A stretch of DNA of 64,000 nucleotides from Pukyongia sp963768085 (GTDB taxonomy: Bacteria; Bacteroidota; Bacteroidia; Flavobacteriales; Flavobacteriaceae). Position 1 is the first letter of the stretch, and each line of letters begins with the position of its first letter. The stretch covers positions 62,001-126,000 of the forward strand of contig CAVYGO010000002.1 in the NCBI GenBank assembly GCA_963768085.1, written 5' to 3'. The notes beneath the pieces were generated by a model, which did no database searches, was not told where the DNA came from, and saw only the letters and a list, made by a program, of their open reading frames with translations. Positions 36,171 through 45,735 of this stretch are shown piece by piece. The position numbers and the translations under genes are program-made.

Positions 36171-36995
36171 ATGAACGCAAGAAAAGGGGCAATGGAATAC
36201 ACTGGGATTTTTAAGAACATAAGAATATGGAAAATTGTTTTAATTGTATTATTTGTTACAACTAGTTGTGTTTCCCGAAAGGAAATCGCGTACTTTCAGG
36301 ACATTGAGAACCTTGACGCCACACATAACAAACAACAGGCACTTATAGAAATTCAACCTAATGATCTGCTGTCCATAGTTGTTTCATCAACCAATATGGA
36401 AGCTGCAAGACCATTTAATTTATTGGTCGAAACTCGCCCCGGAGACCCGAATGGTTTAAATAGTCTGAATCAAAATAATTATCAGCAACAACCATTTCTG
36501 GTGTCTGCAGAAGGAACGATTGACTTTCCGGTTATTGGTAAGTTGGAAATAGAAGGTCTTACTTTAACTCAGCTGAATGATAAATTAATAAATGCCCTCA
36601 AGGAATATCTGAAAGAACCGATCGTTACTATTCGATTGGTTAATTTTCAGATCAGTGTGTTAGGAGAAGTACTAAGGCCAGGCACCTACCAGGTTGCTAA
36701 TGAACGTTTGTCTTTACCGGCGGCACTTGGACTTGCAGGCGATCTAACGATCTATGGGCAACGTGAGAACATTTTAATTATTAGGGAAGTAGATGGAAGG
36801 AAAATACATAAGTTTGTAAATATTGCTGATGCTAGTTTTCTATATTCGGAGTATTACTTTTTGAAACAAAACGATGTGATATATGTAGAACCAAATAGTG
36901 CCCAACGTCAAGGCTCAAGTTTTAATAGAAACTCGACCGTCTATGTAAGCATAGCTTCTTTACTTATTACCACTGCGGTACTTTTATTCAAATAA
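36171..36995 (+). CDS. wza: Wza-type outer-membrane polysaccharide export lipoprotein
   Basis: The 274-residue protein has a basic N-terminus, a hydrophobic signal and the lipobox FVTTSC. The Poly_export domain follows (IQPNDLLSIVVSSTN, SAEGTIDFPVIGKLEIEGLT), then a SLBB-like region (QISVLGEVLRPGTYQ, LPAALGLAGDLTIYGQREN). A hydrophobic C-terminal stretch (residues 255-272) could be the outer-membrane helix of the Wza pore. It is followed by wzc after one base. An alternative start eight codons in (MEYTG) would still keep the signal. Confidence 0.92.
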   Translation: MNARKGAMEYTGIFKNIRIWKIVLIVLFVTTSCVSRKEIAYFQDIENLDATHNKQQALIEIQPNDLLSIVVSSTNMEAARPFNLLVETRPGDPNGLNSLNQNNYQQQPFLVSAEGTIDFPVIGKLEIEGLTLTQLNDKLINALKEYLKEPIVTIRLVNFQISVLGEVLRPGTYQVANERLSLPAALGLAGDLTIYGQRENILIIREVDGRKIHKFVNIADASFLYSEYYFLKQNDVIYVEPNSAQRQGSSFNRNSTVYVSIASLLITTAVLLFK

Positions 36996-36996
36996 T

Positions 36997-39357
36997 ATGC
37001 AAGATCAGCCAGTGAATAGCCTAAATCAAGTAAAAGAACTGACATTAAAAGACCAATTGGGCAAGTATATGCGTTACTGGCCCTGGATTGTAATTTCCAT
37101 ACTGTTTATGTTAGTGGTCGCGTATACTTATCTCAGATATTCCACCTCTATTTATGAAAGTGAAACTAGTATCTTGATTAAAGATGACAAGAACAGTTCT
37201 TTGTCCGAATTAGCAGCTTTTCAGGATCTTGGATTAGCTGGAGGATTGAATGCTTCTGGATTCGATAATGAAATTCAAATTATAAAATCAAGAACAATCA
37301 TTGAGCGTGTTGTTGACCGTCTTAACCTGAATGTTAAATACTATAAAGATGGAACTGTTAAGGATTCTGAGGTGTTTGAAAATGCCCCGTTTTCCGTTAC
37401 AATAGTTCAACCAACACAAGAATTAAAATACCCGATTGGTGAGTTTAATGTTAAGATACTCTCTCTGGAGACGTATTCTATCTTAACAAAAAAGGGAGAG
37501 TCGCCAGAGTATGGTTTTGGAAATGTGGTAAACCGTCCCTTTGGCGATATTATTGTAAATAAAAAATTTCTGGACTCAACTCAGTTCAAAAAGAATGATG
37601 TTTACAGGGTTAAAATTGTCGATCCGAAAAATCTTGTTATCGGTTTGCAAAATGGACTCGATGTTTCTAAGGTTAGCAAATTTGCAAGCGTTCTCAATAT
37701 CTCCTTAAATACGGCAACGCCTGAAAAAGCAGAGGCTATTTTAAATGCCCTGGTTATTCTATATAATGAAGATGCTGTAAGCGACCGAAATTTGGTATCG
37801 AAGAATACGGCAGAGTTTATTGAAAAAAGACTTTCGATCATTACCGAAGAGTTGGATTCGGTAGAAAGTGACAAAGTAGTTTTCAAAGAAGATAAGAACC
37901 TAACCGATATTGAAGCTGAAGGTCAACTTTTTATTGAGAATCTGGCCGAATACAAAAAGAAACGGTCTGAAATCGATACACAAATTCAATTAGTGAATTC
38001 TGTACAGTCCTACTTGCAGGAAGCAGGTACGTTTGCATTATTACCTGCCAACATCGGTATTAACGAAAACCAATTGTCAAGTCTGATAGACAACTATAAC
38101 ACTTTAATACTTCAGCGAAAAAGATATTTGGAAGCCTCAACCGAGGCCAACCCGGTAGTTCAATCCGTCACCAGTCAGATATTAGACTTTCGAAATACGA
38201 TTAGTGAAAACCTGAAAGGCCTGCAGCAATCGTTAAGAATTCAGAGCAACAAATTATATGCACAAGGAGGGCGGATCAATTCTGAGATTTCTGAGATGCC
38301 GTCGTTGGAAAAGGATTTGAGAGACATTTTAAGACAGCAGGAGATTAAAGAAACACTGTATTTGTACCTACTTCAAAAAAGAGAGGAAACTGCCATTTCA
38401 CTTGCCGTCACTACTCCAAAAGCTAAGGTTGTGGATATGGCCTATACCAAAACGCAGCCTGTATTTCCGAAGAAAAGAATAATTTATTCCCTGGCATTCC
38501 TAATGGGATTTCTGGCTCCCATGGGTCTGATTTATCTGAAAGATGCATTAAACAACAAGATTAGTAATAGAAAGGATATTTCGATTGCACTTCCGTCTTT
38601 AACTATTTTAGGAGAGATACCTCGACTAAAAAAGGGGGATTCGGAATTGATACAGGTTAATGACCGGAGCATACTTGCAGAATCATTTAGGATTCTCCGC
38701 ACCAACTTGCAATATCTCTTTGTAAATTCCCCAACTGACTCTAAGAAGATTTTTGTTACTTCAACCATTAAAGGTGAAGGGAAAACGTTTGTGGCTTTTA
38801 ATCTTGCCCTTACATTGGCATTAACGGGCAAAAAAGTGGTGTTAGTGGGTGCTGATATTCGGAATCCCCAACTGCATAGATATATAGATAATAAAACAAC
38901 AGAACATAAAGGCCTTACGGAATACATCATCGACGATACGACAACTGCCGAGCGTTTAGTGATAAAAAGTGAAAGCCATGAGAACCTTGACATAATCCTT
39001 TCCGGGGTAATTCCGCCAAATCCTGCCGAATTATTGATGCAGGATAGGACCTCTCTATTTTTCGAGGAATTAATAAAGAAATACGATTATGTAATTGTTG
39101 ACACAGCTCCTTCCATGCTTGTTACCGACACATTAATTATTAACAAATTGGCAGATCTTACCCTTTATGTGTTCCGTGCGTCTTTCACAGACAAGGACCT
39201 GCTGGAGTTTTGTAAGGATGTTACTACCGAGGGTAAATTAACTAACGTTGCCGGTGTATTGAACAATGTGGATTTGAATAACTTCGGGTATGGAAATAAA
39301 TATGGTTACACATACTCGAGCCATAAATTACCCTGGCACAGAAGAATCTTTAAGTGA
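36997..39357 (+). CDS. wzc: Wzc-type polysaccharide co-polymerase and tyrosine autokinase
   Basis: The 786-residue inner-membrane protein controls chain length and export. A Wzz domain with membrane spans near residues 28-48 and 495-515 flanks a coiled-coil periplasmic part. The cytoplasmic BY-kinase has Walker A TIKGEGKTFVAFNLA, Walker A' VLVGADIRNPQ and Walker B YVIVDTAPSML. A C-terminal tyrosine cluster (FGYGNKYGYTY) offers the autophosphorylation sites. No Wzb phosphatase gene is present in the cluster. The stop overlaps the ATG of the wzi gene. Confidence 0.94.
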   Translation: MQDQPVNSLNQVKELTLKDQLGKYMRYWPWIVISILFMLVVAYTYLRYSTSIYESETSILIKDDKNSSLSELAAFQDLGLAGGLNASGFDNEIQIIKSRTIIERVVDRLNLNVKYYKDGTVKDSEVFENAPFSVTIVQPTQELKYPIGEFNVKILSLETYSILTKKGESPEYGFGNVVNRPFGDIIVNKKFLDSTQFKKNDVYRVKIVDPKNLVIGLQNGLDVSKVSKFASVLNISLNTATPEKAEAILNALVILYNEDAVSDRNLVSKNTAEFIEKRLSIITEELDSVESDKVVFKEDKNLTDIEAEGQLFIENLAEYKKKRSEIDTQIQLVNSVQSYLQEAGTFALLPANIGINENQLSSLIDNYNTLILQRKRYLEASTEANPVVQSVTSQILDFRNTISENLKGLQQSLRIQSNKLYAQGGRINSEISEMPSLEKDLRDILRQQEIKETLYLYLLQKREETAISLAVTTPKAKVVDMAYTKTQPVFPKKRIIYSLAFLMGFLAPMGLIYLKDALNNKISNRKDISIALPSLTILGEIPRLKKGDSELIQVNDRSILAESFRILRTNLQYLFVNSPTDSKKIFVTSTIKGEGKTFVAFNLALTLALTGKKVVLVGADIRNPQLHRYIDNKTTEHKGLTEYIIDDTTTAERLVIKSESHENLDIILSGVIPPNPAELLMQDRTSLFFEELIKKYDYVIVDTAPSMLVTDTLIINKLADLTLYVFRASFTDKDLLEFCKDVTTEGKLTNVAGVLNNVDLNNFGYGNKYGYTYSSHKLPWHRRIFK

Positions 39358-40700
39358 TGAAGATTAGATTATTTTCACTTCTATTTTGCATATCCACCAT
39401 TTTGCCTGCCCAAGATCTGAAAGTCGCAGGCTCCATAAACGCGAAAGGATTTGTTAGTTCAGAAAATGAATTGCCATTTTGGATGTATACCAATACAAAC
39501 AAGGCTATTGAACCGCTTACAAATGCCTTTATTGGCGGATCTTTTGTCGCACGATTCGATTTTAAAGATCATGCTATAGAAGGAGGTACCACCCTTTATT
39601 TGCGAGACGGAGTAAAAGATAATCTTCAGCGAAGAGATATCTACCTTCGATACACGAATCGATGGCTTAAAATGACCTTAGGAGCTAAGAAAGCTGATAC
39701 CCGATTAGGTGGGTTATCGGTTAGTAATCAGAATTTTTTGTTTTCCAATAATGCAAGACCCTTACCGGGAATCCTTATAGAAGCTCCAGAATGGGTTCGT
39801 ATTTCAAAAGGATTTTACCTGGATTGGCGAATGGGTCATTACGTTATGAACGACAAAAGGTATGTAACCGACACCTGGGTACATTTTAAGGAATTCGGTA
39901 TGTTATGGGCATTTAACGATCTACACACTTTAAAGTTCAAAATACAACATGTCGCGCAGTGGGCCGGTACATCACCTGTTTATGGTAAATTGTCTAGTGA
40001 TTTTAATACGTTCGTCGACGTCTTTTTTGCAAGGAGAGGTGATCAGGACACCACTATTGGAGATCAATTAAATGCCGTTGGAAATCATTTAGGTTCTTAT
40101 TATCTGGAGTATGGTTTTCAAAGTTCGATTGGAAAATTTTCTATGTATCATGAGCATCCATTTGAAGACGGATCCGGAACTAGACTTGCAAATTTTCCTG
40201 ATGGAATCTGGGGAATTAACTTTAAACCATCAGATATCGCACCAATTTCTTCCGTCCTTTATGAATACGTAACTACCAAGAATCAAAGTGGTTCCGATGG
40301 AGGAAGCGGAGTTGATAATTATTTTAATAGTCTTATATATAAATCAGGCTGGACCTACGATTCAAATATTATTGGGCTTCCATTTTTTGTATTTGATCCA
40401 TCACTGGTATTCGATGAAAATGAACAAAATCCAGTTATTGTGAACAGTGTCTCTGCACATCATATAGGAGCATTAGGGGTATTAGGCCCTTATATGTATC
40501 AAATTAAAACTTCTTTCGTTGAACGTTTTGGCACCGTATTTAATCCTCTGGATAAATCTATAAGTAGCCTTCATTCCTATATGAAGGTTGGCAGAAACTT
40601 TAATAACCTTGGTACGTTCTACCTGGTAACAGGTTTAGATATAAACTCCAATTCTAATACAAACGTGGGGGCAGGGGTGGAGTATTCCTATAAGTTTTAA
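39357..40700 (+). CDS. capsule assembly Wzi family outer-membrane protein
   Basis: The 447-residue protein has a signal peptide (MKIRLFSLLFCISTILPAQ) and then a beta-barrel-like sequence. SSENELPFWMYTNTNKAIEP and GAKKADTRLGGLSVSNQN are typical of the Bacteroidota Wzi group. Wzi attaches or organises capsular polysaccharide at the outer surface. The ATG at 39357 shares one base with the wzc stop; a GTG one codon earlier is possible. It is the last gene of the cluster, before the bidirectional terminator. Confidence 0.88.
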   Translation: MKIRLFSLLFCISTILPAQDLKVAGSINAKGFVSSENELPFWMYTNTNKAIEPLTNAFIGGSFVARFDFKDHAIEGGTTLYLRDGVKDNLQRRDIYLRYTNRWLKMTLGAKKADTRLGGLSVSNQNFLFSNNARPLPGILIEAPEWVRISKGFYLDWRMGHYVMNDKRYVTDTWVHFKEFGMLWAFNDLHTLKFKIQHVAQWAGTSPVYGKLSSDFNTFVDVFFARRGDQDTTIGDQLNAVGNHLGSYYLEYGFQSSIGKFSMYHEHPFEDGSGTRLANFPDGIWGINFKPSDIAPISSVLYEYVTTKNQSGSDGGSGVDNYFNSLIYKSGWTYDSNIIGLPFFVFDPSLVFDENEQNPVIVNSVSAHHIGALGVLGPYMYQIKTSFVERFGTVFNPLDKSISSLHSYMKVGRNFNNLGTFYLVTGLDINSNSNTNVGAGVEYSYKF

Positions 40701-40717
40701 TTGATTCAATATCCTAT

Positions 40718-40755
40718 AAAAAAAACCCCCTCCGTTTCCGGAAGGGGCCTCTTTT
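40718..40755. terminator. bidirectional terminator between the wzi gene and the giant T9SS gene
   Basis: A G+C-rich hairpin (40726-40749; CCCC/GGGG with a TCC/GGA extension and one bulge) is flanked by eight A residues on the left and TCTTTT on the right. On the minus strand it is followed by T8, ending the giant gene; on the plus strand it ends the polysaccharide operon. Both genes converge here. Confidence 0.8.
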
Positions 40756-40786
40756 CGATCAATTAAATTTAATTATGAAATTAAAG

Positions 40787-43700
40787 TTACTGTTTAATCA
40801 ATCGTTTCACGGTTGTTGATTGCTCACCGGTGATCTGAACCATATAGACTCCAGATGCCAGTTGCGATACATCGATCATCATTTCACTTCCCATATTGCG
40901 AAGGTCGATGGTATTGACCAGTTTACCGTTTACGTCAAAGATCACTAGATTATCCAGCAGTATGTTGGATCCGTTGGCAATAGTTACTTGCTCGCCGGCC
41001 GGATTCGGATACAAACTGATCGCCGAGCTTAGCTCGTTGTCCGTATTACCCAGTATGCTCTCAACAGTTAGCTGGAAGGTACAGCAACCTTCGTTACCAT
41101 ACTCATCGGTAGAACAGATCGATATAGTGTACACACCATCAGATAGTTCTGTGCCTGCCGCCGGATCCTGGGTAAAGATCGTAAGAGGATCGGTACAGTT
41201 GTCTGTCGCCGTAGCGTCTCCATCGGCCCAGTAATCAGGTAATGTATAGAACAAGTTGCCTGGTCCCGGATCTACAGTCATGTCTGCCGGACAGGTTACT
41301 TCTGGTCCTAAAGCATCCACTACAGTGATCATAGACTGACAAGCGGCCAGGTTACCACTGGCATCGGAAGCAAATACCGTTGCCGTTAGTGGTGAGGCTG
41401 CAATGTCTGCACAGGTTACCTCGGTGATGTCTACTGCCAGTACGGTAATACCACAGGCATCAAAGGATAGTGGTCCCCCTGAGATAAAGACAAAGAATGC
41501 ATCTCCATCGGAGTTGTTTAGCGTAAGGGTCCAGTTAGCCGGATCGAACTGACCTACAAATCCTGGTACAAATCCACTGATGGTGGTTGTAGCAGCACCA
41601 AAGATACCGTCATCAGACTGTGAACGGAATCCGAACACATCGCCAGCGGCCAGGTTGATCGGTCCACTGTTTCCACTTTGTGTATTGGCTCCTGCAGGAT
41701 CGGTTAATTCGGTGAATACACCGTTTAACAGGTATCCAAAGCCGTCGAAGGCCGGTCCGTCAGGGGTTGTGTAATCCCAGTCGAAACTAACTACTTCAGC
41801 AGCTGTTACATTCATTGTGAAGTCTGTGAATCCTTCAGTACCCGATCCGTTATCACTACTAATAGTGATCACTTCATAGATCACTGGCGATGAAGCCAGC
41901 AGGTCTTCCGGTTCGATATCGGCCGTACCGTCAGGTCCAAGCTCGATGGTTACATCAGCACAAACCAATACCGGAGGCGTGTTATCAATTACATTCACCA
42001 GCGCGGTACATGTGGAAGAATTTCCAGCAGCGTCAGTAGCAGTTATGATAACATCGGTTAATCCGAGATCATCACAAGTAAAGTCTACTATCAGTCCTGT
42101 AGAACCTACACCTCCTACCATGTAATTGAGGGTTCCATTGAATACACGTGGGTTAAATATAGGAGTAGTAAATGGTGCGTTGGAAGCTGATCCTAAATCA
42201 ATGGTTAGATCAGCATTAGAATACTGTTGATTAGTACCATCACCGTTGGTATAGTCATGTCCGTGAGCAGCGTCTAGTACAAAGGCCATGGCATAGGTAG
42301 TTCCCGCTGATAAGCCTACAGGAACGTCTAAGGAAGCAGGCGAAGGAACATTCGCTCCAGCACTGGTTCCCGAAGCTATCGCAACCGGGGTTCCCCAGGC
42401 GGCTGCGTTGTCTTCATTACCAACATAGGTCCCAACAAATGCATACACATCCATGGTAAAAGCTCCTGCTTCACCTGTATGAATTTCAAGGTCGGTTAGA
42501 GTAATGTCGGAAGGACCAACAGTTACGTCGAAGTAAACCGCTCCACCAGGACTACCTCCGTTTCCACCAGCAAATAAGGTGCTAAGGGTCATTGGTATAG
42601 GAGGAGTGGTAACACCACCAGTAATTGTCACACCACCAGGGCCACAGTTATCATCCCAACCTGTAGCAAGGGCAGTGGCAGCAATAGAAGCCATACCATT
42701 AGCATCAAGGACAATGTCTAACGGGATGCCCGGGCTGTCATAGTCATAATTCAGTGTCCAGCTATTGATCATACCTGTGTCACCACCGGCATTATCAGAT
42801 ACGGTTAAGATCCAGTCTCCCATCACTTCTTCCGTATCGAAAGCAGACAGGGCTTGTTCTGGTGTATAAGAACCGCTAATTGGAGAAGAACTACATTCAT
42901 CTTCAATTGGATCTACCGCTTCATCATCCAGTGTTACCTGCATATCATTATTCGAACATCCAAAGGTAGAAGCCGGCACACCCATTTGATCGATAAGTGT
43001 TACTACGGTTCCACCCGGAGATTCCAGGGTCACAATAAGGTCACCTACCCAGGTATGTGAGATATCAAGATCTACGTTCATATCGAGCACGGGTCCTGCA
43101 TCGGTGACTGTTATGGTTGTTGAAACACCTATAGGATCGTTATCAGGAATAGCCAAAGCAGGAGCATCGGTTGCAGAACCAGGAACTGGTCCCGGAGTTC
43201 CGATACAACTTACCGTTGGTGGTTCTATATCGTTCACAGTAACATCCATAGTACAAGAGGCCATATTTCCACCCTGGTCTGTGTAGGTCCATGTTACGGT
43301 AGTGGTTCCAACAGGATAGAAGTCGGAAGCATCATCTGTACCGTTAAAGTCGTTAATAAGGCTAGCACCCATTGGTATTCCAACTCCCGCATAGTTAGTG
43401 GTAAGTTGGTAGAATCCATCTGGGAAGGCTCCACCACACAAACCATCATCAACTTGCTCATCGGCAAGCAGAACAAAAGTAAGGTCAGATCCAAAAGTGC
43501 TGATCCATCCATTCCATGTGGCCATGTCTACGTCAAAACTCCTATTGATCACAGCACATTGTGAAGTACCACATTCAAAGAATACCTGGGATCCATCAGG
43601 ACCCTGAAGATCGAAACATTCAGTTGAAGCCGTTCCGAAATCTCCCTGGTGGGTGATATTCACAGTCACCATGGCATCCGTTGTATTTGTCATACCTGTA

Positions 43701-44848
43701 AGGGTAACCGGAGTATCGATCAATCCGGCAGTGTTGTGATTAAGAGCTACCTGGCCAGTGTCGCCACTAACAGGAGCGCCACCCGCACAGTTGTCCATGA
43801 TCGTTGGCTGAGAAACCGATACGTTGGCTCCACAAACACCCATGTCGTTATCTACTGTAATATCTGCAGGACAAGTCACAACCGGTGGTTGGTTATCTAT
43901 TACAGTAATTGTAAACTGGCATGTTGCAGTTTCATTCGGTGCATCGTCGTTAGTAGCAGTAAACTCTATAATGGTGTCTCCCAATGGGAAATCACTTCCC
44001 GATAGTGGACCCATAGTTTGCGTAACTGTGACTGTCCCGCCTTCAGGATCAATGGCAACTGCATTGGAGAATGTTACCTGGGCGGTACAAACACCGGGAT
44101 CGGTATTGGCCATTACGTCCATTGGGCAGTTGATAATAGGTGGCATTCCCGCAGCGTTAAAGGCTATATCCATAGCAAGATTTGGACCACTTCCACCGAC
44201 GCAAGTTGTTCCATCTATCCATCCAGTGCAACCTGTTCCAAATCCATCGGCAGGATTTTGCCATGCGTAGTTGTTGGAGGCATTGGCCACAGATCCATCC
44301 CAGAACCATTGACCGGAAATGCCAGCATCAGCGATAAGAAACACACTTAACCAATAAGTGGCGCCGCCGGTTAAGTTTGGACCTGCGGTTAAATCCAAAA
44401 TAAAAATTCCATCTGCATCAGGATCGACTGCAGTTCCGGCGAACGATTCGCTGTATAGCATAGCTCCGGGAAGTCCAGCAGCATCTGTATATATTTCGAA
44501 AGTTACAAGATTTGCCGGGTCGGCAGGAATAGCAGCCCCTGTACCACTAATTCCAACGGTACAAATAACTGCGTCTCCAGTACCGGGAACAACAAAATCG
44601 TCAGCTGCCTGGTTTGAAAATGTAGGGAAGTCACCAAACATTTGAGAAGTTACCCCATTATTTGATGTGACATTTGTGTAATTGGGCAATACTCCATCAC
44701 AAGGGAGCAACCTTACACTATTGAGTTCAGATAAAGAAAGTCTTTCTATTTGATTAGACCCAAATGGGGCTACTTTGACCGGTACTTGTGATTTTCCCAC
44801 AAAGCACAAAAGAATCAAAGCAATAAGACTTATTGTAATTTTTTTCAT
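40787..44848 (-). CDS. giant secreted HYR-domain protein with T9SS C-terminal sorting domain
   Basis: The 1353-residue protein has a signal peptide (residues 1-20) and a C-terminal type A sorting domain (ISLYPNPAGEQVTI to VKRLIKQ), so it is exported by the type IX system. At least three HYR-type modules recur with IINCPMDV, VVTCPADITVDNDMG and EVTCPADMTVDPG motifs. Proprotein-convertase P-domain-like regions (MNVDLDISHTWVGDLIVTLE) and vertebrate-adhesin-like linkers lie between them. No enzyme site is visible; adhesion to surfaces or polysaccharide is the likely role. High Asp, Thr and Gly content fits a calcium-binding surface protein. Confidence 0.87.
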   Translation of the reverse strand: MKKITISLIALILLCFVGKSQVPVKVAPFGSNQIERLSLSELNSVRLLPCDGVLPNYTNVTSNNGVTSQMFGDFPTFSNQAADDFVVPGTGDAVICTVGISGTGAAIPADPANLVTFEIYTDAAGLPGAMLYSESFAGTAVDPDADGIFILDLTAGPNLTGGATYWLSVFLIADAGISGQWFWDGSVANASNNYAWQNPADGFGTGCTGWIDGTTCVGGSGPNLAMDIAFNAAGMPPIINCPMDVMANTDPGVCTAQVTFSNAVAIDPEGGTVTVTQTMGPLSGSDFPLGDTIIEFTATNDDAPNETATCQFTITVIDNQPPVVTCPADITVDNDMGVCGANVSVSQPTIMDNCAGGAPVSGDTGQVALNHNTAGLIDTPVTLTGMTNTTDAMVTVNITHQGDFGTASTECFDLQGPDGSQVFFECGTSQCAVINRSFDVDMATWNGWISTFGSDLTFVLLADEQVDDGLCGGAFPDGFYQLTTNYAGVGIPMGASLINDFNGTDDASDFYPVGTTTVTWTYTDQGGNMASCTMDVTVNDIEPPTVSCIGTPGPVPGSATDAPALAIPDNDPIGVSTTITVTDAGPVLDMNVDLDISHTWVGDLIVTLESPGGTVVTLIDQMGVPASTFGCSNNDMQVTLDDEAVDPIEDECSSSPISGSYTPEQALSAFDTEEVMGDWILTVSDNAGGDTGMINSWTLNYDYDSPGIPLDIVLDANGMASIAATALATGWDDNCGPGGVTITGGVTTPPIPMTLSTLFAGGNGGSPGGAVYFDVTVGPSDITLTDLEIHTGEAGAFTMDVYAFVGTYVGNEDNAAAWGTPVAIASGTSAGANVPSPASLDVPVGLSAGTTYAMAFVLDAAHGHDYTNGDGTNQQYSNADLTIDLGSASNAPFTTPIFNPRVFNGTLNYMVGGVGSTGLIVDFTCDDLGLTDVIITATDAAGNSSTCTALVNVIDNTPPVLVCADVTIELGPDGTADIEPEDLLASSPVIYEVITISSDNGSGTEGFTDFTMNVTAAEVVSFDWDYTTPDGPAFDGFGYLLNGVFTELTDPAGANTQSGNSGPINLAAGDVFGFRSQSDDGIFGAATTTISGFVPGFVGQFDPANWTLTLNNSDGDAFFVFISGGPLSFDACGITVLAVDITEVTCADIAASPLTATVFASDASGNLAACQSMITVVDALGPEVTCPADMTVDPGPGNLFYTLPDYWADGDATATDNCTDPLTIFTQDPAAGTELSDGVYTISICSTDEYGNEGCCTFQLTVESILGNTDNELSSAISLYPNPAGEQVTIANGSNILLDNLVIFDVNGKLVNTIDLRNMGSEMMIDVSQLASGVYMVQITGEQSTTVKRLIKQ

Positions 44849-45032
44849 AATTAGATTGTTTTAGTAGTTATTTTAAAGTTACATGAATTGATTTAATAGT
44901 GACAAGGTTTTAGATAAAGCGTTGAATTAATAGGTGAATGGCATTAGAACAGAGATTTTACAAGAGAGTTTGATACAATCATTTTATAGATTTTTTATGA
45001 AAAGAAAAGTACCAATGCAAATAATTGAACGT

Positions 45033-45040
45033 TATATTTG
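45033..45040 (+). promoter_or_regulatory. -7 box TAtaTTTG before the small-export-family gene
   Basis: TATATTTG lies 20 bases before the ATG at 45061. It overlaps the region that would be coding if the upstream TTG at 45025 were used, which supports the later start. Confidence 0.45.
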
Positions 45041-45060
45041 CATACTTTCTTAAGACCCCA

Positions 45061-45519
45061 ATGATTCAGGATATTTTAATTGCGATGTTATGGAGTGTTT
45101 CTCCCTTTGGAGAAGCTAAGGTGGGCATTCCCTACGGAATGTTGCAGGGTGTTAATATTTACCTTGTTTTTATCGCTTGCTTTATCGCGAATCTTCTCGT
45201 CTTTCCTATCATGATGGTTTTTCTTGACAATATAAATCATTATTTACTTCGCTGGAACTGGTATAAGAAATCTGCTATATGGGTAGCCCGGAGGGCAAAA
45301 ACCGGTTCGGGGAATAAAATTCAGAAATACGGCTTCTGGGGATTATTGTTCTTTGTAATGATACCACTGCCTGGAACAGGCGTGTACGCCGGAAGTATCG
45401 CTACGTATCTTTTTAAGATTGAAAAGAAAAAAGCGTTTACGGCCAATGCTATCGGTATCTTCTTGTCGTCGGCAATTATCTGGGGGACTACAGTACTAAC
45501 GATGAAAGGAATAGGATAG
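45061..45519 (+). CDS. small multidrug export family (COG2426) membrane protein
   Basis: The 152-residue integral membrane protein has about four or five hydrophobic segments. VSPFGEAKVGIPYGMLQGV near the start and FFVMIPLPGTGVYAGSIAT near residue 105 are the conserved signatures of the putative small multidrug export family. Despite the name, its transport activity is not well established. The start at 45061 gives MIQDILIAMLWSVSP. It lies between the giant secreted protein (divergent) and a short membrane ORF (convergent). Confidence 0.85.
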   Translation: MIQDILIAMLWSVSPFGEAKVGIPYGMLQGVNIYLVFIACFIANLLVFPIMMVFLDNINHYLLRWNWYKKSAIWVARRAKTGSGNKIQKYGFWGLLFFVMIPLPGTGVYAGSIATYLFKIEKKKAFTANAIGIFLSSAIIWGTTVLTMKGIG

Positions 45520-45527
45520 TTTCTGGC

Positions 45528-45674
45528 TTAATTAGAGCTTTTCTTTTTTCTTTCTGAATAGAAAACCCAGGGCAACCATATAAAAAGGAATAGAAACTTT
45601 CCGCTGATCAATCCGAATATGGTAATCGCAGCAGCTACGAGAATGAAAACAAAGATTAAGTGTTGCCTGTTCAT
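45528..45674 (-). CDS. short membrane protein of 48 residues
   Basis: An ATG at 45674 opens a 48-codon frame ending in TAA at 45528. The product begins MNRQHLIFVFILVAAAITI and continues with a second hydrophobic stretch (FLFLFIWLPWVFY) and a basic tail (SERKKKSSN). The basic C-terminus and paired hydrophobic segments look like a genuine small membrane protein. It fills most of the gap between the export-family gene and the OmpA remnant. No family recognised. Confidence 0.5.
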   Translation of the reverse strand: MNRQHLIFVFILVAAAITIFGLISGKFLFLFIWLPWVFYSERKKKSSN

Positions 45675-45735
45675 TTAATTTGCAGGGTTCTTTTTCCTGC
45701 TGAAAAATACGTTTTCGAATAGTAAATTTTTTCTG

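Noticed and set aside
40787..44848. Long plus-strand frames opposite the giant secreted protein gene
   Set aside because: They are side effects of its repetitive, strongly biased composition; the minus-strand frame has a signal peptide, domains and a sorting signal.
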